Shown here piece by piece: positions 32,842 to 45,931 of a DNA stretch of 64,000 nucleotides. The stretch comes from Reticulascus tulasneorum. Taxonomy: Eukaryota; Ascomycota; Sordariomycetes; Glomerellales; Reticulascaceae. The stretch lies in NCBI GenBank assembly GCA_001557505.1, contig LSAX01000010.1, forward strand, positions 682,001 to 746,000. The letters are read 5' to 3'. The position numbers were made by a program, and so were the translations under genes. How positions within the stretch are numbered: the first letter of the stretch is position 1; each line of letters starts with the position of its first letter. A model generated the notes under the pieces. That model was not told where the DNA came from. It searched no databases and worked only from the letters and a program-made list of their open reading frames with translations.

Positions 32842-34040
32842 ATCCGTCGACTAGGTTTCCCTTACGGAGTGATCGATGTAGAGTACGAGGGTACCCGGAG
32901 CCAATGGAGGTAGCAGATTGCCTGAAGCAGGACGGCCGAGGGACATGATCATGGAGCCCATGGCAAGGGTACACACGCACGGCCTGGGCTAACGCAACTA
33001 ACTGCCCTTTACTTTTTCGTACCAACAAAAGACTACTCCTCGTGACTGCTCATGACTACGTTGTGGCCTGACCTGGAACCTGACCGCCCCCCCAGTAGTG
33101 TACTTCGTAAAAATAATATTAAGTGGGTAGTCACGGAGAGAGCGCGCGAGTGAGCGAGTGGCGCGCCGCCTTAGTTCTCGCTTCCCCAGCATTCAATGAG
33201 AATGCTAGTAGCTACCCCCTAGCTAGCAATGGCGAATCGAAGAGGAAGGGGGGGGGGGGGACGGACGGCATTGTGAGAGGTACATTCGGAGGATGAGCGC
33301 CCCAAGAAAGTCAAAAAAGAGAAGGGTACGTTGTACCTCGGGCGGCGGTAGGCAGGTATACAGTCAGTATTAGTGGTAGGCAAACCAACCATGGGTTCGC
33401 CGAGCAAGCCACCGAGTCACCATCCACGCTACGGCGAGTTCTTTTCTTGTTCCCCTTCCCATGGGGGGTGTGAGGGGGGGCTTGCTCCTGTAGCCTCCAA
33501 AGCTGGGGAAATGGCATGGGTGGCATGGTAGTTCTGGGACGGGTTTTGCGGCGTCATTGCGGAGGGAGGGGGGGAGTGAGGAGAGAGGTGTGAGGAGTGT
33601 GAGGAGTCAACGGAGTGTGGAAGGGCACAAGGGGAAGCGTAGAAGAGAAAGAGAGAGAGAAAGAGAGTGAGGGAGGGGGTGAGATTGGACCATTGGGGAA
33701 ATTCGCCGTTGTGCCGCCGTCTCGCGTGGCGTATTGCGGGGTGGCACCCTTGCTGTAGACAGCCACTGAGAATGTACCCTTCCGCCTGTGAGTCAGGGCA
33801 AAGAGTACCTGTGTGCCGGCGTAGCGTGACCCTGGCCCCCCCCTAGCAAGCCACCGCGATTAGTCCTGCGAAGTAAGACCGATCGAAAAAGAGAAAAAAA
33901 AGGAAAATACCCCTGTCGCATCGGCATGGTGGGGTGGGAAACGACTGGAGAGAGGGCTCTGCGACTGGAGAATGGAGATTGAGGGGCCCCGTCCCCATGC
34001 CCCATGCCCCCCCCCCCAGGCCCCATCATGGATCTCCTCC

Positions 34041-34074
34041 ATTCATTCATTCATTCACTCATTGATTCATTCAT
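34041..34074. repeat. (ATTC)n imperfect microsatellite
   Basis: Consecutive attc units with a few substitutions, inside the long non-coding region. Confidence 0.85.
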
Positions 34075-34439
34075 CCAACTGTCTAGAGTGGATGCTCTTC
34101 TATGTATGTAAGTAAGGGGGCACGGAGGGCGCTACTGCTGCAGAGAATGCCCGGGCGTTGTGTGTCAGTTAGTTGGTCTTATTAGTCCCCCCCCCCCAGT
34201 CCCGGTGTCAGTGGCGCCAGCCAGACGGAAGGGTTTTGGTGGTTTTCGCCCAAAATACCAAGAGACCAGAATACCAGTGCCGTGGGGAGGATGCCTGACC
34301 GTGGTTGGAAGCATCCGAAAGACGCTGTTGGCGACTCTCACACTGCATACATAACAATTACATACCCAGCCAACTACATCCCTTCGTACTACCTACACTA
34401 CATAGCCCGGTGTTTTAAAATACCTGCATACCTAGCTGC

Positions 34440-34505
34440 CTGCCTGCCTGCTTACATACCTACCTACCCATCTACTTACAAACATACATACATATATACA
34501 CGCAT
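34440..34505. repeat. CTAC/CTGC/CATA tetranucleotide tract
   Basis: A run of related tetranucleotides (ctgcctgc, taccta, catacata) that change gradually along the tract. Confidence 0.7.
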
Positions 34506-37500
34506 ACATGTGTGCAACCTGTATGTACCACGTAGCAGTCATGAAACAGAAACGAGCTGCTTGCTTCTGCTTGCTTGCTTGCCCGCTTGCTGCAGACAAA
34601 GAAGCGCCGAGAAGGGAGCCTTTCCGGCTTGCAGCTGCGGATCAGTGGCTGGTGATTGGTCCGGGGACACCTCTTCCTGGGGGGGCGGGCTTTTCATGTC
34701 ATGTCACGCACCCCCTTACCACTAACTACATCCTAATAACCTGCCAACCTACATACATACGACTGCACGTATTAGGGCACAATATGGTCCCTCTCTGCTT
34801 CGCTCACTCCCCGTTGCCTCCCGTCTGGGCCACATGGTCGCTGCTAAAGTAGCCCGCTGAGGTCGACGTGATAAACAAACCTTTGGGAAGTACCAACAGG
34901 GTCCGGAGGTGCTGGGGCTGCATAATTACATCCACTGTTGGTCAGGGTAACTAATAGTTGAGTCGTCAGTTAGCTGTTTCGTTAGTTGGGACGGAATCCG
35001 TTGCATGCGGTGAGGCGCGTCTGCCTCCCACCCCGGGTATGGCGCTTTGGCTCCGGCGCTATTCCCAAGGATCGAGACCCAGTGGGACCGAAAATGGCCA
35101 TCATCACGCAACGATTCCAACCCAGCTTGGAATCTTTTGTCCTTTCGTCCAGCGAGAACGGGAAAAGGAAAGGGACATTTCTCAAAACATACCACAAACG
35201 GCACCCTTTTCGCCAGGTATGGTGGGTTTATTTTGCAGCAAATGGGACCGGAAGGGAAGGGAGAATAAGCTGCAGCATCCGTGCCATTACCATGCCTACT
35301 ACCGTGGTATACCCATGCCAGTGCCTATCCCCACACCACCACTCTTTCTTTCTTTCTCAGGCAGCTTCATCATCATCAAACATCGTCGCGAAGAGCTCAT
35401 CTGGGAAAATCAACAAGCTTGGGTTGCTTCTTCCACTTGCACTTTACAGCGCATCAACCGCGTCAGGCCCCCCCGTCTATCTACCCGCGCACCCAAATTA
35501 ATTCTAGATGCCGTGGAAGACACTATGGCAATACATCCATACTGTATTGTATGTGTGCGCGCACACGACGCACATACAATTCTGTAGAGATTGGATCTTT
35601 TCATTCCCCCAAACTCGAAATTCATGCCTCGATATCGCCAAGCCCATCTCAGATCGCGCGTCCCCTTCCCTTCCTCCACCCTCCTTACAGTACCTTACCT
35701 TTCCACTTTCGATGCGCTTGCATTCCCACCTTCGGTTCGGTTACCCTCTTAGCCTCCGCCCCGCATAGACGATGATCTTTTTATTTATTTTTTGGGGTCC
35801 TTCGATTCTTTACGGAGTACCCGTATTCTCCTCTATTTCGTTGATTCCCTACCTTCTCGTTCGCTTGTTTTTTTTTTTGCGATTTGTGTTTTCCCCCTGT
35901 GCGGCGGTGGGTTTTGTCAGTGAGGCAGGCCGCTGAGCCTGAGTCAAGAGGCGGCTGCGGGCGGCGGGCGGGCGCGCCACTGCCTGCCACGATGGCACAT
36001 GTGGTTTTTTTTCTCGTAGTGTTTTGCATGTCAGGTGAAGGTACATCCGTATGTACGCACATAGGCAAGTGAGGCGAGGGGGAGGCAAAAAGAGCGGCGG
36101 ACGGGGATGATCTGTGCTTTGTTTCGGTGTAACCGCATCCGCTCTCCGCTTGTTCGTCTCCATCTTCTCCATCTTCCTCAGCATCATCAGCATCATCATC
36201 TCCGGGCTTCCTAATGGCCTCTCCATGTTCTTTTCGCTAGCGCTATTGATCGTGGCCTTTGGGTTCCGCCTTCGTCTTCCCCTTCAAATCTGTCCCCCTC
36301 TCTCCTTTGCACGTCCACGACATCCACCTTTCCTGAGCTAGTTCTCTAATCTGTAATTACATTTGGATTCAATTCAAATTCCTTTTTCCTACCCACTGCC
36401 CCACCACCTCACCCCCTTCAATTCGCACGTTCGATCTATCGTCTCAAGTGCTCTGCTGCCCCATTCACCCCATCATGAGGAATGTAGCCCAATACAAAGA
36501 ATCCAGCCCCTCGGCTCGGGCATGGAGCCAAATGGGCCAATGCTCGGTGGTACTCTGGGCGCTAAGTGTCTCCAGATCCTGTATGATGCAGCATGGTTGG
36601 CTAAATTGACCGACTGCTGCCCGGTGCCGGGTACCAACGTACCTCCGCTCGCTAAGGTGCCTCACATAAGGTGGCATGCCATTGTCAGGTAATACGTCAG
36701 AGATCCGGGGAGCCTGAGACATTGAAGAATGTCCAATCCAGCCGAGGAGAGTTTCGCGCGCCTCCGTTCGGATTGCAGGTCACGAGCTGGTTGCCGACCC
36801 CGGGCCAGCTGCTCCTTATTCGTTCCCCAGCCCAAGTGGCAGGGGAGCTCCCGCTAAAACCCGCCATCCGCCTCTTTTTGACCATTTTTTGGGGCCTTAG
36901 GGCCCTTTCCTGACTGACTTACAGATGACGGATCCATTGTCTGGGAATTCTTCACTTCCGCGCTGTAGCCACTTTTTTTTTTTGGTAGCCTCTGCCACTG
37001 TCTCGGATGTCTCGCGTGTCCGCTTCATTTGCGGCGACGGGTTCTCTGCGCGAATAGCTCCTAATTCCCAGTGGTCCCAAGTTAACTTAATCTGTACCCA
37101 GAAAAAGAAAAAGTCCATCCGTTGCGCCCCCCATGCCCACATGACTCGGCCATGTCTTTGTCAAAACCAGGCTCGTGGGACCGGAGCTAAAATAAGTAAA
37201 GCTTGCCTACTACTACTACGTAGTAGAACCGATACCCGCCATGCCCAGGCTGCCGGCTGCTGACTTGCCTGCCTACCCTGCCTTCCGTACTCCCTAGCCC
37301 CATGTAAACTGACAAACCGGCCTGACCTGTCGTCCACCGCTGCGCTCCTAAAGTTGTTCAACAGCAGCTCTGCTTACTGAAATCTTACTTGTTCGTCGAC
37401 GGTCCGATTAACGACTCCATCATTGCACCGAATTCGAGCGCAAGTGGTCCCATCGGGCACCCAGCTCCAACACCCTCTCGGCCTTGTTATGATTCAATCG

Positions 37501-38500
37501 CCGGGGCTCAATGGGCCTAGCCTAGGCCCTTTTCACCCTCCCCCCCCCCTTTCCTACAGGTGATGGCACGGCCGAGGCGGCAACGCGAAACTGAAAGTGC
37601 TTCAATTCCGGTCCTTCTCCTCTGCATCTTCCTTTCCCAGCGGCGCGAGCGGCACCCTGTTTCGGTGAATTGGGCATGTGTTCGTAGCCAAGACGTCCTG
37701 GCCGATGGGGTCGGCATACCCGGCCAGATGCTCGGGACCATTTTGCCCCCCCGATTCATACATACGCTAGCTTCCGAGGTGGTGACATGCTTTCCCAGCT
37801 GGCAGGATCCCCCAGGGCACGGGATCTGAAAATAGCCTCCAGATCACATGTGAAAAGTAAAAAACAGAAATCCGAGAAACGGTCCCCCGAACTCGATTCC
37901 AATTCCCAGCACACTCACTCTTGCCCCGTCATCATCCCGTGATCTCATGGAATCAACAGTCGCCTTCTCGTTTCTCCAGGTCACGAGCATGAATCCGTAT
38001 AGACAGGACTAGTCAACTACCCAGCTTACGCCCCCCCACCCCTGGAGCATGTCGTTTTGTCCCCTTCACTGGCCCCACAAACAGACACCAAGCGCCTAGC
38101 ATCGGAGCAATGCCGGTCTTTCTGGGGAGACCCTCTCAAGTGGTCTGCACCCCAGAAGAGCGACCACGTCAGATCAGATGGATCAGATGGCAAAATGCAT
38201 CATCACTCAGTCAGCGTGGGCTGCTCCCCCAATTCCCCGTCTATTTCCCCAAAATATGGGGATGATCCCGAATCTCGAATCATGTTGTGTTCGAAATAGT
38301 GGGTTCATGCCTTTTTTTTCGGTCAGACTTTTCTCGCTAGCCGGCGTTCATGTAACAGGGCTGTTGAGAGCAAATCGCGGTTATTCCTTGGCAACACTTC
38401 TTGATATGTCCCTAATTGCATGTGCCATTCCCGAGAATCCTCTCCAAGCCCATGGTGTGCATGCCACCCATTCCCGGCAACCTGGCCTGGACTCTGATTT

Positions 38501-41500
38501 CCCTGAACAGGGAGGTCCCCAGGTGCGCTAATCGATCTCCACGCCCATAGATAGCGCTAGAGCCGAGACGGGCCTGATATGGTCACCCCCTATTGGGCAG
38601 ACGCACAAATTGGCCATATCGACAAGACAGAAAGCCTCCCAGCAACAACTCTTGCTAGCCAGCGCACTTGCCAATGCAGACTCATGACGAACTCTGAAAC
38701 TAGAATTCACGAGTCATATTCGGATGGGAGCGCGCAAACTTGAGATCAGTCCTCCTCGGGCCATCATGCAAGATCCAGAATGATGTATCTAAGCTAGACT
38801 CAGCCCCTTCCAGACATCGAACTTCCAATGTCTCTCTGGACTCCTTGTTTCTCGGATTCGACAAACTGCCGGCCTCACCTGCCTGCTGGAGGCTCTTAAT
38901 AGACGCCAAGGTCTTCCCTTGGGGAAGTCGATGGTCCATCTATTAGGGCCGTAAGTTACGCAGCTACCGAAGGGTATTGCTTCGAATCAGTATCGGTGTA
39001 ATGTAAATCTTGTTCAACCTTGGTGAACCTCGCCTTTGGTATCAGAGAGAAAGGAGCTCTGGCCCCGCCGTGGCCAGCCTCCGATGACGCAGATCGCCGG
39101 ATCATCGATCATCCCAGAGGATGCCACTGCATTATGTGATGTACTTGGTCAGTTTGAAGCTGCCGTACTTACGGGTATTGGTATAGGTCTCTCGTCAGAT
39201 TTTTGTTTCCCGCATTGTCAATCTAGAGACGAACTATATTGACCGGAGAAGATGACAGATGCAGAGTGAGGTAGTGATGGATCGAACTGCAGTTCCCTCA
39301 TGTCAGCTGAGGGGATTGGTTTCGCCCATCTTGGACCTTTTAAAGGCACCCCACGGCTATCAGATTGACCTTCCTGTGTTCAATAAACCGATTACCTGTC
39401 TACGCTGGGAATTCTTACGAAACTGCGAAGGTGTGCTGGCTTGATGCAGTTTTGGTGTCAGTAACATAGGAGCAGAGAATAGGCTTTCACAAATAGGATG
39501 AAACTACATTTAACGAACGCAAATTGCTCGAATGGAATCATGAGCGTGCTTGATAATTACTTGAGAAGAGGAGTCGTGGGCGTTGAGCCGCAGTAGCGAC
39601 AAAGCATAGGAGATGGAAGCGGCAAGGTCTCACTGATTTTCGCATGGTTCTCTATTTAGCAGAGCGACGTATGACATCATCTTATCTATGTACGATCAAC
39701 TCTGTCACTTTCAAAACAGTCACTGGTCCAGTTCCTGTGCTCGAAATCCTCCGAAAGCTACTAAGTAGCCTTCTCCCTCTCCTCCAGCTCAGGATGACTT
39801 CTTATCTTGAAAAGAATGATCGCTGTATTCGGAAACTCAGGATGACTCCTTGCTTTTGATATATGCTCAGTCAGTATCATAGAAAGCTATAAGAACTTTG
39901 GCACCCGGAGCAAAGTACGAGCTGCGTGCGCGTGTCTCGTGCAATTGCTTCACATGGCAGGTGACGCTTGTACGAAGGGCAGTACACCCAGTCGGTCTTG
40001 AAGTCATTGATGACTCGTTGGCACTGGCGGCACTTGGTGACGACGCGAATGTAGTTGCACATTTTGCTTACTTGGTGGGTGTTGTGTTTGATGTTGACGA
40101 TGTTGACTTATTTTGACCTGGATGCAGACGAGGATTTTGGAGTCCGGAGGTTATGCAAGTGTAAGTAAAAGAAAGGCAAGACGGCTTCAAAGCTCGGCTT
40201 TCGACCTGAGTATTTATGGCTTTTGCAAGCACACCAGAAAGCATCAACGCAGCTAGTTGCATGCTTGACTGCATCGTGGAACATATGACAGGTATATTGC
40301 TGTCACCAAACTACTCGACTGTGTTTGAAATAAAAGTTCTAATCAGAATCGTATCTCAAAATGTAGTAAGCTGTTCGACATAAACCCTGGTGATTGAACA
40401 ACTTTTGACGAACTGAGCATGCAATGCTGAACAAGGCACCTGGTGTAGGTGGTAATGACGCAGAATAACAAACAATGAATTAAACACATGCTCGACTGTT
40501 CCTGGGTCATTCTGTCATGACTCATTGGCGCTATACGGTCGGTTTTCTTTGTTGAGCATCACCACTGGAGCCGTTTTGAGTCGTGGGGCCAGTTCCTGTC
40601 AAAAAACACCTGATTATGGCCATTCACGAAGAGGGATGGAGAACATGAAGAGACATCAGTAAATACTCTCTGTATGCTGTTCATCATTGACGATTTGCAA
40701 GTGGCCATCCCAAGTTGGCTATTCTCGCAGGATGACGAATAAGACCACTGGACATTGCTGTTGTCAATCCGCGAATCACGGATAATCCGGTAGCCCGAAA
40801 GCATAGATTCAAAATGAAGGTACCGAAGTTTCTGCCAGTTGGCCCGCCATTGCAGACGTTTCTCGCGAACTATGCAATCACACACAGCAAGACGACCTCA
40901 AGTTTACACCGAGCAAGCTGTCTAGGCCTTAATCATTCAGATTTTAAAACGGTGCCAACAAGACACATCATGAGTAGTTGCCATAAAGTTACTTAGCGAG
41001 AGTCAAGAGCTTGCCATTCGCAATCTTCCAGTCCGGGAAGAGATATGAAATGCGATTTCATCAATTTTTAGCAAAGCCGAAAACGGCTCCGATTGCATAG
41101 AACGATAATTCACGGCAAAGGCTTTTCGAGTCGCAGGGTGATACAATCTTCAAGGTTTGTAGAACTCTGGATTCTCCTTTCTACTAGGACAGCAGGACTG
41201 GACGGAAAAAGTTGCCGAGAACATGGAGACTAAGCTTTCTTTCCGAACAATAGACACACATAATGTACCTTAGCAAGCAAGCATTGAACATTCTTCTAGA
41301 AGCGATATACTGCAAGCCTCCGTCCAATTCGCCGACGGGGATGAACGAACCAGGTTGCCACGTCCATTATTAAACGTGAACACCCTGTCGCTTCAATCTG
41401 GACCTAGACTGGGGTTAAGCAGGCTCAATCTTCTTGTGTGTATAACGGTGTATGAATCGCCTGGTGCGAAATATTCAGCCAGCCCTTAGTCAGGCCGACC

Positions 41501-44049
41501 AGTTCTTTGTTTCCTTGTCGCCCAGGCCTCCAGGAGCGACAACGGAACAACTGATGCATGCGAATGTTGCAAGTTCATACCGTCCACAACCCTATACAGT
41601 GCTATGCAGGTCATAGCGTGATTTGGGAGCAGAGAATTAACGTCCACGACCGGACAAAATATCCTATTATCAGACGGGAGAGCTCACCCACCGTGATCGA
41701 GTATCTTCAGGACCAAAGATATTGGTAAAGGTCATCAGAGACTCAGGGCTGGACCAGGCTTCTGATAATGCATCCACAAGATCGGGATATTCACCGAGCA
41801 CATCCTCGATAGAGCGGAGGGGGGTTGCCGAGTCTTTCGCGCGAGCCAGGATGGCTGAGATACCTTCTTCCTCCTGGTATTGGGGATATGTCGGCATTGA
41901 GCTGCACCGTCGATTTCCGAGTCCATTCGGGATCTTGTTTGTTCCCAATCGCGGACAAATGCTCTGCGAACCTCGCCACGCGGAGGAGTATTTATCAGCG
42001 CTGCGGGATGAACAATTGCAGAGGTCAAAACAAGGTCCTGGAGCTGGATAATTGTGAATCTCCTTGCACAGAAAAGACATTAGAGGTCTATAGAGATATA
42101 AATATTGCTAGCTGGCTCCAGTGGATTGACATGAAAATATGATGGTTTTCTGAGAAGAATGGGGCTAGAACGAAACTCCTAGACAGACTTGTAGCCTCCA
42201 CGGTTGTGGACCGTTTGGCCATAGTTCTGCCGATTTCTCCCATGGGAATGCCCCTTCGTACAACGGCGATGTCCATCACATAGGTTCCTCAATATCCGGC
42301 TACTCCGTTTCTGTTGCGTTCGTTGAGCGGAGGCCGGTATGGAGCCGGCTAGTCCTTGAGAGGCAAGGGAAGTGGCGATCTCAGGTGAAGCTTTCGTCGT
42401 CAACGATCACCAGCCTAGCACAAGGTAGCTATGTTAGGATAAGTGAGGACAACATCCTTACCATGTTTTCATGCCTTGGAAGGCAAACCAGGCTAGCGGC
42501 GACCAAGGGGTAGTGGGCAAGGCTAACATCCCGCCGTTACATCGGTTACTTAGCGCGGGCCAGTTTTAGATTCCCCGTCTGCGGCTAACGATGAGCTGTC
42601 TTCGGAACCGCAGTCTCGCTTGACTTTCCATTGGACCCCGTTGACACCATTGATGCGTTTCGCGATTCTGTCTTGACTCGCTTGGTCATGTTCGAGTGAA
42701 GCTGTGTATTGCAAGCCAATCTTCGAGTAGGTGCCGCGACATAAGAAAGATAACAACTCTTGGATTTCCAATGTTTGTGAAGATGAGTCGCGAGTCGCAG
42801 TCTTTGCTTCTTTCGCAACATTGACAAACTGTTTCACCTCGGTACCAACTCAATACCTTGCAAAGCTGCGGTGCTTCTTGGACTAGCGTATCCAGCACAG
42901 CTTCTTGGTTAGGTATTATCCAATTCGATCCAATTAAGCTGTGTCAGCCCTACAGGTATTTCATCACCATGGCCCGAGCCGTTGTGGATTCGCTGCATAC
43001 GCCGATACACTCTATAAATGGCATAGGCCTGACTTGGCGGGCTTCTGCGGGCGCAGTCAAGTTTCCTAACACATTTGAACCCGCGTGGGAGATGCACACT
43101 GAAGTCTAAACCCCTGTATGTGCGACACAGTTGACGCTAGTCCATGAAAGCTCTTCAGCCCAATGGAGGTCTAACGATCAAACAGAACCCAGTATATTTA
43201 GCCATGGTGAAATCCATTGTGTCAAGGCCCTCGGGTTGATTATGTTTTTGGTGGCGGTGGCGGTGAGCAAGCTGTGTCCTTGCGGGTAAGAAACCATCTC
43301 ACAATCCCTGAACTTGGCCGCCTAGGAGGGGTACATGCTTGTAGGTTTCCTGCACATGGCGAGATTTTTACAAAGATCTATTACTTAAACGGCTGTGCAT
43401 GCCTTGCTTTACCATTCTACCCACGCCAGTCCTGAAGCATGGCCACACACATGCATGCCTCACCACACACATATGTCGCGGTCCAGAATGGATGTGCTGA
43501 AAAAAAAACACTATTGGCCGTACCAAGGTTGAATTGTAGAAGCCACAACCACATCTTTTGAATTTGACATTTGCCCGTCACTTCACAAGCTTCTGATAGC
43601 AGCCTAGCTTATAAGCCACAACTATGCTCCAAGCACTATGCATATGCCATGCGAGGCTCCTAAACCTACAATTCGTACAGCTTTTTCAACTTGGAGAATC
43701 GGGACTCGAGACTCGGGCCCTCTTCTGACTACTGACTCCCAGGTACTCATCCTTGTTTCGACCATTAATAGATGCCACTCCACTAGCTGCAGCAATCACA
43801 TGAGGATGAGTGTGCACTCCTACTTCGCTTCGCGTCCGACCAACCCCCTAGAGATCGTGAAAGTACTGTCCGAGAATCCGAGAACCCATGCGGCCTGGGT
43901 ATCCTTACGGTCCACGACATAGAAATTGCGCAAAACTGCAGAACTATAAAATGTCTTGGTCTGTCCATCGACAGATCGCAATTACGGAACCATCAACTCC
44001 AACCTAATACTTCATAACCACAGTCGGGATTCCGAATATTCCATCCAAA
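38501..44049. other. Gene-poor region with unassigned coding-like scraps
   Basis: No gene that I can support over 5.5 kb. Minus-strand ORFs at 42080-41670 (about 136 codons, ending SPESLMTFTNIFGPEDTRSR) and 42837-42550 (SSSQTLEIQELLSFLCRG) have protein-like composition, but no start or splice context convinces me. Three minus frames overlapping 41735-42028 could be one decayed gene. The right end is the promoter of the con-13-like gene, with TATAAAA at 43945. Confidence 0.4.
43945..43951 (+). promoter_or_regulatory. TATA box of the con-13-like gene
   Basis: TATAAAA about 100 bp before the ATG at 44050. Confidence 0.5.
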
Positions 44050-44998
44050 ATGCTTCTCAAACATGCTCTAAACCCTTTTGTTGCAGGCTTGGTAGTCATT
44101 TCCAAGGCAGTGGAAGCACAGGATAACCCAAACAAGCCGCCTCTTTTCCCCAAGTTAGGATTCTTCGATGGTACGTTTGAGGCGGCTTACAACAAATACT
44201 TGCCCAATGTCACCTGGACTTCGAGCCACTGGTCGTCTGGCCAAATGCCGGCCCATTGTCGACAAGGGGCGTATGCCGAGAGCATCAGCCCATGGCAGTT
44301 TGACGTTTTGAACGTAACTTTTTCAGACTGTAGCGAGCCCTGGGTTGTGTGCCGTCATACAAACGCTCCATTCTCCGAGCAGAAGATTTTTGACGTGAGT
44401 TACTTGCTACTTGCTCGACCTGTCATGAGTACAGTTGCTAATCGCGCTGCCATGCGCAGTTACTTGGCAGAATTCCAGTCCGTACACGCCAGTTTTTGTC
44501 GTAGGTCTTCCATAATCATTATTGCTGGAGCCTTCTGTATGCTGAAAGTCCAATTACAGTGAGTTTGTGGCAGTCGCTGGAGGTGGCGGGAATGCCGGAA
44601 CCGATCGCTCTTGGGCAACATATCGGGGCACCTTCGATGTTGGCCAGATGCTCCATGAATTCGGACATACCCTTGACATGATTGCGCCACCTCTTGCGGC
44701 TCTATCTCCGGATCCCTACAATGTAGCATTCAGTTACTCGAATTACTGGCGCAGCAGGGTCCAACTGGACCAGGCGTTCATCACTGATGCAGATTCCTAC
44801 GTGGAGGGCTTCGCAGAGATGGCTCGCGCCGCAGTCTTCGATGTCATTTATCCCGGTGGCATTGCTGCGGTTAACGCAAATGCCAGTCATATCTCCAACC
44901 AACTGTCTACATACAAGCTCCTGCTGGGAGACATTCTTCAGCCAACCGGGAGGTGCAACTCAGACAAAATCCCAGCCAGTCCTACTGTGTTCTTTTGA
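44050..44998 (+). CDS. con-13-like secreted protein with HEFGH zincin motif
   Basis: Three exons: 44050-44394, 44460-44500 and 44560-44998, 274 residues. The tiny second exon (41 bp) is supported because it restores IFDLLGRIPVRTRQFLSEF, matching the conserved sequence after PWVVCRH in the conidiation-specific protein 13 family. Signal peptide MLLKHALNPFVAGLVVISKAVEA. Conserved parts: NVTFSDCSEPWVVCRH, then GQMLHEFGHTLD, whose HEFGH (about 161-165) fits the zinc-binding HExxH of metalloproteases with a following Asp, then DSYVEGFAEMARAAVFDV and a C-terminal ...ASPTVFF. Con-13 is a conidiation-associated gene in Neurospora; the family's enzyme activity is, to my knowledge, not settled. The zincin reading is from the motif alone. 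Length is normal, and the protein is probably exported. Confidence 0.82.
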
Positions 44999-45931
44999 GA
45001 AACACGCTGAATGTGACAGTGGGTATTTTAAGAGAATCGAAGCCACCAGATATGGAGGACACCCATGGTGCCGGATGGTTCGGGTTTTACATTCGGACAT
45101 ACAGAGCCGTAAGACGTGCGAAGTTTGTAGATAGCAGTACTATAAAGTTTGAAATATATGCGATCTTGTCGTTTCAGTAAATGGAGGCCAGATATATGTC
45201 GCAAACGGGTAGATATTGCCGAAATGTATCAGACGAATTCAAGATTAGAGTATTGGGACAACAAAATACCGCACAGGTTACTCGCGACTTTGCACAGTCT
45301 ACTTTAACGTCGGACAACACTGCATTGAAATGGTATATCTAGGACATGAGCAGTCATGGTTAGCAGAGTGACATGGAGGCGTGCAAAGCCCGCCCTGTCC
45401 CGCCGAGCTGACGTGTATTGCTTGGTTTCAGGCGGGTACCCCATACCGCACACGGACGGGCGAATAACACTTTGGCTAGTGTGGAACTCATCAGTCCAAG
45501 TGGTCACCGAGAATAGGGGTTATGCAGATTTTGGCGTAGCTGCAAACAATTACTTGATTTTTTGTTGCCGGACGGCTCTGTTTAGTTGCTGCTCGAGATC
45601 AATTCATCCTTTAGAGATGTCAGCCTTGGCCCTGCTTTAATTTATTAGCATAGCATACCATACCCGTTTGAGGTGCCACGGACTCTCCACAATATTTCTC
45701 TAGCGTGTCGGCAACAACGGAACATCGAGTTTTGATATATGCAGTGGCCGCTATCTTGTGATTCTTCGTGTCAGCTTATTGCTCCTCCCCATATGATTGG
45801 AATCATTCTGCTTATGGCGTACCCCTGAATTAGCCTACTCCTCCTCTGAGAAGTATAATTACAACGCCCGACCCTTCAATCTATACTGTGGTGAGAGCGA
45901 AGGAACCGTATCAAAATAACGCACCTCCGCC
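44999..45931. other. Intergenic, no supported gene
   Basis: 3' flank of the con-13-like gene and promoter of the cytosolic FAD oxidase. Small ORFs without motifs. Confidence 0.5.

Larger units (their letters stand above)
32492..38500. other. Long non-coding region rich in homopolymers and microsatellites
   Basis: Upstream of the hexose transporter. It carries a G run at about 33248-33260, C runs at about 34007-34017, 34187-34197 and 37541-37550, T runs near 35870 and 36972, a (GT)n tract at 32821-32841, GA-rich sequence at 33640-33672, an (ATTC)n tract at 34041-34074 and CTAC/CATA units at 34440-34505. Overlapping ORFs in 34958-35775 arise from stop-poor C/T-rich sequence and show no protein features. 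It may contain a far upstream promoter or non-coding transcript. Confidence 0.5.

Noticed and set aside
34958..35775. Three overlapping plus-strand ORFs of 164-209 codons
   Set aside because: All three frames are open because the DNA is C/T-rich and poor in stops; the translations are low-complexity.
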